In this document: positions 16,380-21,589 of the stretch, piece by piece | How positions within the stretch are numbered: the first letter of the stretch is position 1 | Layout of the letters: every line of letters starts with the position of its first letter | NCBI GenBank assembly: GCA_021828605.1 | Contig: JAJZEG010000102.1 | Location: 1-21,589 of the forward strand | Length of the DNA stretch: 21,589 nucleotides | Direction: 5' to 3' | DNA from: Pseudomonadota bacterium | GTDB taxonomy: Bacteria > Pseudomonadota > Alphaproteobacteria > Acetobacterales > Acetobacteraceae | Position numbers and translations under genes: made by a program | The notes under the pieces: model-generated | Databases searched by the model: none | Told to the model about the DNA's origin: nothing | Seen by the model: only the letters and a program-made list of their open reading frames with translations

Positions 16380-17090
16380 ATGGCAGAGCTGACAGAGCGT
16401 AGTGCCACTATTCTGATCACCCGGCCCGAACCCGGGGCGAGCGAGACCGCTGCTTGCGTGCGGGCTCTCGGCCATGTGCCGGTTTTAGCACCGGTGTTGC
16501 AAATCCAACCGGTTTTGCTCAACCCGCCGCGCACCATCACCGCGATTGCCATCACCAGCAGCCAGGCTTTGGCCGGATTGCCGTCCGCCCTGCGGGCTTT
16601 GCCGCTCTATGCCGTGGGCGATGCGAGTGCCCGCCGCGCCTTCGAGGCCGGGTTTCGCTGGGTCGAAACTGCGAGCGGCAGCGCCGATGATCTGGCGCGG
16701 CTGCTCGCGGACCGATTGCCGCGCGGTGCTACCTTGCTGCTCGCCAGCGGCGCGGGTCATAATATCGAACTCGCTGATACATTACGCAGCACGGGATATC
16801 GCGTGATTCGCCGGATCGCCTATCGCACCCGTCCCGCCGAGGCGCTGGACATCGCCGCCATTGCCGCTTTGGAGGCCGATGAAGTTGATTTCATGCTGGT
16901 TTTTTCCAGAGCCAGCGCCCAGCATTTGGTGAATTTGGTGCAAGCGGCGGGCGTTGAGCCCGGTTTGCGCCGCGTTATCGCCATTGCCATCAGCCCGGAA
17001 GCGGCGATCCCGCTGCGCGCTTTGTCGTTACGCGACGTGCGGATCGCCATAGCGCCGGACCAGAAACATATGCTAGCGCTTTTGGCATGA
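16380..17090 (+). CDS. hemD: Uroporphyrinogen-III synthase
   Basis: Cyclises hydroxymethylbilane with inversion of ring D to uroporphyrinogen III. The protein has 236 residues and, as usual for this poorly conserved family, few fixed motifs: ILITRPEPGASETAA (about 11-25), AIAITSSQAL, LYAVGDASA, and the second-domain VDFMLVFSRASAQHLV with ISPEAA near the end. Identity rests strongly on its place between hemC and the mitofilin-like gene. The start is ATG 16380 with an adjacent GTG at 16377. The stop overlaps the next gene's start as ATGA (17087-17090), so translation is probably coupled. Confidence 0.92.
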   Translation: MAELTERSATILITRPEPGASETAACVRALGHVPVLAPVLQIQPVLLNPPRTITAIAITSSQALAGLPSALRALPLYAVGDASARRAFEAGFRWVETASGSADDLARLLADRLPRGATLLLASGAGHNIELADTLRSTGYRVIRRIAYRTRPAEALDIAAIAALEADEVDFMLVFSRASAQHLVNLVQAAGVEPGLRRVIAIAISPEAAIPLRALSLRDVRIAIAPDQKHMLALLA

Positions 17091-18064
17091 CCGACCTCGA
17101 TCAAGCAGAACCCGCTTTCAGCCCCCCGCCGACCAACACCCTGCCGCCGGTCAGGCGGCGTTCCGCTGGCCGCGCGATTTTGGTGTTATTCATCCTAATC
17201 CTGGTGCTCGTTGCGGGCGCGGCGATGGCCTATAAGCTGAAATTGATCGGTCACGCCCAGACCTCCTCGGCGGGTGCGACAACCGCGCCCTCGACGTCAA
17301 ACCCAGGCGGGCCCGCCTCATCGGGGTCATCGGCCTCGGGGTCATCGGCCTCGGCACCCTTGCCCATTGCTCAACCCGCCCCCGCGCCACCAGCCGCCAA
17401 GCCGCAGGCGCCGAACCAGGCGAATTCCGCACCGACCCCCAACCCGTCACCCATCCCGCTCACGCCCGCTGATCCGAATGATGCAAAAATCGCGGCCATG
17501 CAGGCGCAAATCGCTCAGCTTTCGGCGACTGTTTTGGCTGATCACGCGGCTCTGGTGCGCTTGCAGGCCAGTGCCGCCAGCCTGCCGAAAATTGCCGCCC
17601 GCGCGGGGACCATGGCGCAACTCGCCACCGCGACCATGGAACTGCAATCGGGCCAGCCGCTTGGCGTTATTCCCAATGCGCCCGAGGCGTTGGTGCGCTA
17701 TGCCCATCGCGCACCGCCGACCGAGGCCGGTTTACGCGCGCAATTCGCTACCTTGGCGCCGCGCGCGGCCGCCCAAGCAGGCATGGCGAATAGCGGCAAC
17801 ACGGGCCTGTGGGCGCGGTTGCGCGCGCATGTGGTTGATTTAATTTCGCTGCGACGGGGCGACCAGGTGCTGATCGGCAGCCGTGCCGATGGCACTTTGG
17901 CGGCAATCCGGCGTGATTTGGCACTGGGCGATCTCCCCTCTGCGGTTGCGGCGGTCAAAACCCTGCCCGCACCGGCGCGGGCGGTGTTGCAATCCTGGCT
18001 GACCCAGGCTGATGATTTGTTGGCGGCCCGCGCGGCCTTGGCCCAGATGGCGGAGCCGTCTTGA
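17087..18064 (+). CDS. Mitofilin/Mic60-like inner-membrane protein (COG4223 type)
   Basis: Membrane-anchored protein of 325 residues, the alphaproteobacterial relative of mitochondrial Mic60. A basic N-terminus (RRRSAGR, 23-29) leads into one membrane helix (about 29-48). A long Pro/Ala/Ser-rich linker (about 57-128) follows, with a doubled GSSAS coded by a 15-bp direct repeat at 17324-17353. Next come a coiled coil (about 131-166) and a helical C-terminal domain with PEALVRYAHRAPPTEAGLRA (counted in parts). The bulk is in the periplasm. It is fused into the heme operon by ATGA at its start and TGATG at its end (TGA 18062-18064, next ATG 18064), the usual alphaproteobacterial arrangement. A link to inner-membrane shape is known for the family, not shown here. 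Confidence 0.82.
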   Translation: MTDLDQAEPAFSPPPTNTLPPVRRRSAGRAILVLFILILVLVAGAAMAYKLKLIGHAQTSSAGATTAPSTSNPGGPASSGSSASGSSASAPLPIAQPAPAPPAAKPQAPNQANSAPTPNPSPIPLTPADPNDAKIAAMQAQIAQLSATVLADHAALVRLQASAASLPKIAARAGTMAQLATATMELQSGQPLGVIPNAPEALVRYAHRAPPTEAGLRAQFATLAPRAAAQAGMANSGNTGLWARLRAHVVDLISLRRGDQVLIGSRADGTLAAIRRDLALGDLPSAVAAVKTLPAPARAVLQSWLTQADDLLAARAALAQMAEPS

Positions 18065-19323
18065 TGCTGCGCGCATTCCGCTTCGGCCTGATCGCCATTG
18101 TCGCCCTGGCGATTATTTGGGCCATCGCCAGCCTGCCGGGCGCGGTGCGGATTGATACCGGCGCCTATCATTTCGCGGCCAGCCTGCCGGTGGCGATTTT
18201 GCTGCTCTTGCTGCTCGATATCGTGATCATCGTGCTGATCGGTCTGATGCGGGCGGTGCTGCGCACCCCGCGTCGCATTGCCGAGCGGCGGGCGGCGTCG
18301 CGGCGTGATGCGGGGGAAGCCGCGTCGGTGCGAGCCTTGTCCGCCCTCGCCTCGGGCGATGTTGTCGCCGCGCGCGGTCACGCCAAAACCGCCCAGCGTC
18401 ATGCGCCCAGCCCGCCGATCAGCCTCTATGTCGCAGGACAGGCCGCGCGTCAGGCGGGGGATCACGCGGTTGCCGATCAACATTTTACCGCTTTGTCCCA
18501 GCACCGCCATGGCGGATTTCTCGGCTGGCATGGTTTGGTCCAGCATCATGCGACCCAGGCCGATAGTGACTCGCAATCGCTCGCCGCGGCCCATGTGCGA
18601 CTGGCTGCGCAGGCGCATCCGGGTTCGCCCTGGCTGCGCGAGGCGCGGGTGCGTTTGGCCGTTTCGCGCGCTGATTATGCCGAGGCGGCCCGGTTGACCA
18701 GCGATAAAGCCGAGCAAGGCGCGCTGGCGATCATGGCCGCGCGCACGGCAACCGACCCGACCCTCGCCATCGACTGGGCGCGCAGGGCGGTTCGCGCCAC
18801 CCCGGCATCGCCGCCGGCCTATCTGGCATTGGCGGCGGCGCATCAGCGCGCTGGCTTTCCGGCACGCTGGCATCAGGCCCGTGCCCGCGCCGCCTTGCGG
18901 GCTGGCTGGCGCGCAGCGCCGCATCCAGATATCGCGGCGGCGTATTTAGCCATGATCGAAGCGCCGCTGGAGCGGGCCAGAGTTGCCCAAACGCTGGCGA
19001 GCCTCAATCCGAACCATCCAGAATCGGAAAAATTGCTGGCCCAAACCGCCCGGGCCGCGCGGCTTGATGGCGAGGCAACCCGTCATCAGATCGGCGCCGA
19101 GCAGGCCGGGTCGCGGTTCATTTGCGCCAAATGCCAGGCGGAAACCCCGGAATGGCGCCATGATTGTCCGCGCTGCGCCGCCATTGGCAGCCTGAGCTGG
19201 ACCGGCTTGATGCCGATCACCGGACCGGCGCAACCATTAGCGTTGTCTGGCCCCTCCGCATCCAGCGTCGCTCGAGTTGATAATGCAGCACCGCCGCGAG
19301 ACCTATCGATAACCCGACACTAA
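18064..19323 (+). CDS. hemY: HemY-type TPR membrane protein of the heme operon
   Basis: The protein has 419 residues: two N-terminal membrane helices (about 7-26 and 42-64), a TPR-like helical region (about 80-345) rich in Ala, and a small zinc-ribbon-like motif Cys354-x2-Cys357-x10-Cys368-x2-Cys371 (ICAKCQAE...CPRC). This is the proteobacterial HemY of hem operons, not the Bacillus protoporphyrinogen oxidase of the same name; it is thought to assist coproporphyrin/heme enzymes at the membrane. ATG 18064 shares its A with the preceding TGA stop. The tail after the zinc ribbon (about 385-419) is low-complexity and overlaps the convergent acyltransferase gene by 107 bp. Confidence 0.88.
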   Translation: MLRAFRFGLIAIVALAIIWAIASLPGAVRIDTGAYHFAASLPVAILLLLLLDIVIIVLIGLMRAVLRTPRRIAERRAASRRDAGEAASVRALSALASGDVVAARGHAKTAQRHAPSPPISLYVAGQAARQAGDHAVADQHFTALSQHRHGGFLGWHGLVQHHATQADSDSQSLAAAHVRLAAQAHPGSPWLREARVRLAVSRADYAEAARLTSDKAEQGALAIMAARTATDPTLAIDWARRAVRATPASPPAYLALAAAHQRAGFPARWHQARARAALRAGWRAAPHPDIAAAYLAMIEAPLERARVAQTLASLNPNHPESEKLLAQTARAARLDGEATRHQIGAEQAGSRFICAKCQAETPEWRHDCPRCAAIGSLSWTGLMPITGPAQPLALSGPSASSVARVDNAAPPRDLSITRH

Positions 19324-20386
19324 GCGGCACCCAGAGCAGGCTGAACCACAGAGTATGGGCGTGGGTGGCGACGCCGATCAGCCACGCGGTCACCCGTCCA
19401 ACCGGCTCGTTCAGCACATAAAGCGGGTAGGAAATCGCCCCCAGCCATTGGGTCGTGCGATGGCTGAGCAAAGCAACCAACGGTCGGGTGAGGCGGTGCT
19501 CGGGCTGGCGTTGCACCCAAACCATCAACGCCCACGCCAGGGGCGGCAATGCTTTGGCGGCGTGCATCGGCGCCGTTGCGCCATGGCTGGCGGCGAGCAT
19601 GATCGCGATGATCAGCGTGGTGATAAACAGGGGTGTCGCGCGCGCCGTTCGCCAAAACCGCGCCGCTGCAATGCCGAGGGCGAAATAACCGGCCTGGTTG
19701 GGCAAAAATGCGCGATGGAATTGCCAGTCGGCGGGTGCGGACACTGCGTACACGCGCCCGAGCATGGCGAGCCCCAAAAATATCCACACTAAGGGGATCA
19801 GCCGATCAGTCGCAGCGCCCAAACCCAGGGTCAGTAGCGCGATCAGCGCGTAAAACTGCCATTCGGTGGACAGGCTCCAGGCCGGGCCGAGCAGCGAAAA
19901 TTGTACATCATTGAGGGTATGGAGCGGCAGTGCGCCTTGGATCAGCAGGAGATGCGCGAGCAGATGCGCGCCGAGCGAGGCCGGTAATCCCGCTGCCCAG
20001 ATCTGATGCGCCGCGTCCCCCGGATGCAGCCACGGCATCACGGCGAACGGGCTCGGCAGAGCGAGGCTGATCATGGCCGCGATCAGCACGACATAATAAA
20101 CCGGCAATAAGCGCCGGGCGCGGGCGATCAGGAACGCGCCGACCCGTCCCTCGAACCGGGCCAGGGATTGGACAATCACCAATCCTGACAGGGCGAAAAA
20201 TAAATCGACCGCCGCCAGGCCATGGCCGAACAAGGCGGTCATGATCCGCCGCCCGGTCGGGGTGAGCGGCAGCATCGGCGCCATATGGCCGAGCATTACG
20301 TACACTGCCAGCACCCCGCGCAGCCCATCGAACAGATGGAGCCGTGGTGTTGATCCTGGATCAGGGGCTGATCGTGCGGCGAGCAT
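19217..20386 (-). CDS. Acyltransferase-3 (OafA/NolL-type) integral membrane protein
   Basis: Inner-membrane acyltransferase of 389 residues with about ten hydrophobic helices; such proteins move acetyl or other acyl groups onto surface sugars or exported compounds. The family start is LFDGLRGVLAVYVMLGH with the catalytic His at about 34. FFALSGLVIVQSL (second motif), ARRLLPVYYVV, and GPAWSLSTEWQFY follow, with YQLERRWMR at the end. I chose ATG 20386; the frame continues to a TTG at 20404. It is single, with no glycan cluster next to it, so the acceptor is unknown. Its 3' 107 bp, including the last helix, overlap hemY tail-to-tail. Confidence 0.9.
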   Translation of the reverse strand: MLAARSAPDPGSTPRLHLFDGLRGVLAVYVMLGHMAPMLPLTPTGRRIMTALFGHGLAAVDLFFALSGLVIVQSLARFEGRVGAFLIARARRLLPVYYVVLIAAMISLALPSPFAVMPWLHPGDAAHQIWAAGLPASLGAHLLAHLLLIQGALPLHTLNDVQFSLLGPAWSLSTEWQFYALIALLTLGLGAATDRLIPLVWIFLGLAMLGRVYAVSAPADWQFHRAFLPNQAGYFALGIAAARFWRTARATPLFITTLIIAIMLAASHGATAPMHAAKALPPLAWALMVWVQRQPEHRLTRPLVALLSHRTTQWLGAISYPLYVLNEPVGRVTAWLIGVATHAHTLWFSLLWVPLSVGLSIGLAAVLHYQLERRWMRRGQTTLMVAPVR

Positions 20387-20433
20387 GATCTGAGGGTGAC
20401 ACAACTGGAAGTTGCTTGCTAGAGTTAGAGGAG

Positions 20434-20520
20434 ATGGGGTTGAATCGCGTCAGCGGCGATCGGGGCGATTTCAGCGCGGTGATTTGGGCGATAATGACGT
20501 TTGACAGGGCAGTGAAATGA
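20434..20520 (+). CDS. Possible 28-residue leader peptide before the CPBP gene
   Basis: A short ORF starts at ATG 20434, with AGAGGAG (20427-20433) directly before it; an internal TTG at 20440 would give better spacing from GAGGAG. It runs 28 codons (MGLNRVSGDRGDF, then SAVIWAIMTFDRAVK) and stops at TGA 20518-20520, sharing ATGA with the start of the protease gene. Since the protease ATG has only a weak ribosome site of its own, coupling is plausible. No family is recognised; it may simply be a chance ORF. Confidence 0.4.
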   Translation: MGLNRVSGDRGDFSAVIWAIMTFDRAVK

Positions 20521-21356
20521 ATAATGGGTATGAAGTGAGCATCCCGACGCTGCGGTCTCGGCCGTTCGGGCCGCGCCAGGGCTGGATGGTGATGGCCGGG
20601 TTTTTTCTGATTCAAATTTTCGTGGGTGTGGTGGCGCTGTTCACCCGGGGCTTCATTTTTGGTCTGATGTTCGCCCTGAACCATCACCATGGCGCCCCGA
20701 CCGATCCGGTCGCGATGCCGTTCGGGCTCGGTGCGGTTCCGGCGATACCGCCCCCCGACGCCAAATTTATTACCGCCCTCGGGATTGGTGCTTATTTGAT
20801 CGCCGCGATCTGGTGCGCGAAATATATTACCGATCGGGTGGGAACGCGGCTGTATGACGCCTCGATCACCGGCATCGCCTGGTGCCGGGCCGAGGCGCGG
20901 TTTTATGCGGTCGCGGTGGTGCTCGCGCTGGTGATCGTTGCTCTTGCCGGTGGGCTGACCTTGCTGTTTCCCTTTGCCCGGTATGGCGATGGGCATTTGG
21001 GCGCCTTGCGGCAAATGCTGACCCCCGGCTGGCCGCGCATTGCCTCGCTGATCCTGTTCGTGTTGATCGCACCGGTCGCCGAGGAGTTTATTTTTCGCGG
21101 TGGTGCCTTCGCTGCGATGGCCACCCGCCACGGCGTTTGGCTGAGCGGGGCGATTGTCACGCTGTGTTTCGTCGCGCTGCACGCGCCGGAAAAAATTCAT
21201 TACCCGCCCGGCTTCATCGATATTTCGCTGCTGGCGATCGCAGCGCTGTGGCTGCGCCTGCGCAGCGGATCGATAAAGCCAGCAATTTTGCTGCATATGT
21301 TGTATAATGGCGGGGTGATCGGCGCCGCCGCGCTGATTGGCGCGTGGCATGGTTAG
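20517..21356 (+). CDS. CPBP-family intramembrane glutamic endopeptidase
   Basis: Integral membrane protein of 279 residues with about seven or eight hydrophobic segments, of the CAAX/Abi (CPBP) protease family. The active-site motifs are intact: Glu189-Glu190-x3-Arg194 (AEEFIFRG), the Phe-x3-His of FVALHAPE (His222), and His260-x3-Asn264 (LHMLYNGG). Bacterial members process peptides or membrane proteins, and some confer bacteriocin self-immunity; the substrate here is unknown. The ATG at 20517 overlaps the stop of a 28-codon leader ORF. The TAG stop (21354-21356) coincides with the first bases of dispersed repeat copy 2, so insertion of the repeat may have set the C-terminus (GAWHG). Confidence 0.88.
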   Translation: MNNGYEVSIPTLRSRPFGPRQGWMVMAGFFLIQIFVGVVALFTRGFIFGLMFALNHHHGAPTDPVAMPFGLGAVPAIPPPDAKFITALGIGAYLIAAIWCAKYITDRVGTRLYDASITGIAWCRAEARFYAVAVVLALVIVALAGGLTLLFPFARYGDGHLGALRQMLTPGWPRIASLILFVLIAPVAEEFIFRGGAFAAMATRHGVWLSGAIVTLCFVALHAPEKIHYPPGFIDISLLAIAALWLRLRSGSIKPAILLHMLYNGGVIGAAALIGAWHG

Positions 21357-21477
21357 AGCGCGATATGTTCAGATTGACGCAGTCGCGCCAATCTGACGCG
21401 CTCTAGCTTTGTTTGCGAGACTGATTCACGCTTGTCATTGCCGCGCATTATGCGCGTCAATTCCAAACGATCAGGCT
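21354..21477 (+). repeat. Dispersed intergenic repeat, copy 2
   Basis: A 124-bp match to 2573-2697 in the same orientation. Here the hairpin at 21354-21405 is perfect: tagagcgcg with cgcgctcta and, after a six-base bulge (atatgt), tcagattg with caatctga. The inner gcgca-tta-tgcgc and the end ttccaaacgatcaggct are also kept. It begins on the stop codon of the protease gene, just as copy 1 begins on the rpsU stop. Confidence 0.9.
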
Positions 21478-21513
21478 TGTCTTATGAATATTCCGCCGAT
21501 TGAGCGATAATGG

Positions 21514-21549
21514 TTCACCGTCAGCGGGGGACCACCCGCTGACGGTGAA
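21514..21549 (+). repeat. Perfect 15-bp hairpin (possible bidirectional terminator)
   Basis: The arms ttcaccgtcagcggg (21514-21528) and cccgctgacggtgaa (21535-21549) pair perfectly around ggacca. No T-run follows on either strand, so it is not a classic intrinsic terminator. It lies about 160 bp after the protease gene. The remaining bases to 21589 show no gene I can support. Confidence 0.7.
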
Positions 21550-21589
21550 GGGGTCGGATCGGGATCAGGCTGGCCATGCTGGGCCGGGT

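Noticed and set aside
17698..18924. 408-codon open frame on the minus strand opposite the mitofilin-like gene and hemY
   Set aside because: It is a mirror of two well-supported genes in GC-rich DNA, is rich in Arg, Gly and Gln, and shows no domain.
20361..21350. 329-codon minus-strand frame opposite the CPBP protease
   Set aside because: The opposite strand carries all protease motifs; this frame is Arg/Gln/His-rich without any recognisable fold.
21471..21589. Tail of a minus-strand gene entering from the right edge
   Set aside because: Two frames are open for 20-40 codons, but neither is recognisable and both cross the hairpin or repeat; sequence beyond the edge is needed.

Overview
The window is GC-rich chromosomal DNA of an alphaproteobacterium. 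The marks are: a hemC-hemD-mitofilin-hemY operon divergent from tsaD; a 67-residue S21 protein; an IalB-family secreted protein; an adrenodoxin-type ferredoxin; and short intergenic palindromic repeats. The gene set fits the Acetobacterales/Rhodospirillales best, but that placement is inference. No phage, transposase, CRISPR or rRNA is visible. Most of it is compact housekeeping and central-metabolism DNA, with a few loosely characterised genes between.

Layout. Bases 1-2058 (+): the 3' end of a cysteine desulfurase gene with an odd tandem-repeat tail, a [2Fe-2S] ferredoxin and mnmA, a plausible sulfur-transfer/tRNA-thiolation group. Bases 2059-2697: a long perfect hairpin, the rpsU leader, rpsU, and copy 1 of a dispersed repeat of about 125 bp. 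Bases 2733-4822 (+): a tight three-gene operon of a 2-oxoglutarate oxygenase, a DPM1-like glycosyltransferase and a TVP38/DedA-type membrane protein. Bases 4790-6741 (-): tRNA-Ser(CGA) with a readable promoter, then ialB-like and rlmN. Bases 6807-8638: a glycine-zipper lipoprotein (+), a twin-CBS protein (-), and the crcB/fluC-DUF190 pair (+).

Bases 8652-14084 (-): glycogen metabolism, transcribed glgP, glgC, glgA, with no branching or debranching gene in view. Bases 14225-15304 (-): tsaD, whose start codon lies only 23 bp from that of the divergent hemC. Bases 15328-19323 (+): hemC-hemD-mitofilin-like-hemY, each cistron touching or nearly touching the next. Bases 19217-20386 (-): an acyltransferase-3 membrane protein whose 3' end overlaps hemY by 107 bp. 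Bases 20434-21356 (+): a 28-codon leader ORF overlapping the start of a CPBP-family protease gene. Bases 21354-21589: copy 2 of the dispersed repeat and a 15-bp perfect hairpin.

The most unusual items are the 24-bp x 4 repeat at the end of the desulfurase gene, the two copies of the intergenic repeat that each begin exactly on the stop codon of the gene before them, the uncharacterised oxygenase-glycosyltransferase-TVP38 operon, the leader ORF before the CPBP protease, and the long tail-to-tail overlap of hemY with the acyltransferase gene. Residue positions and base counts were read by hand.
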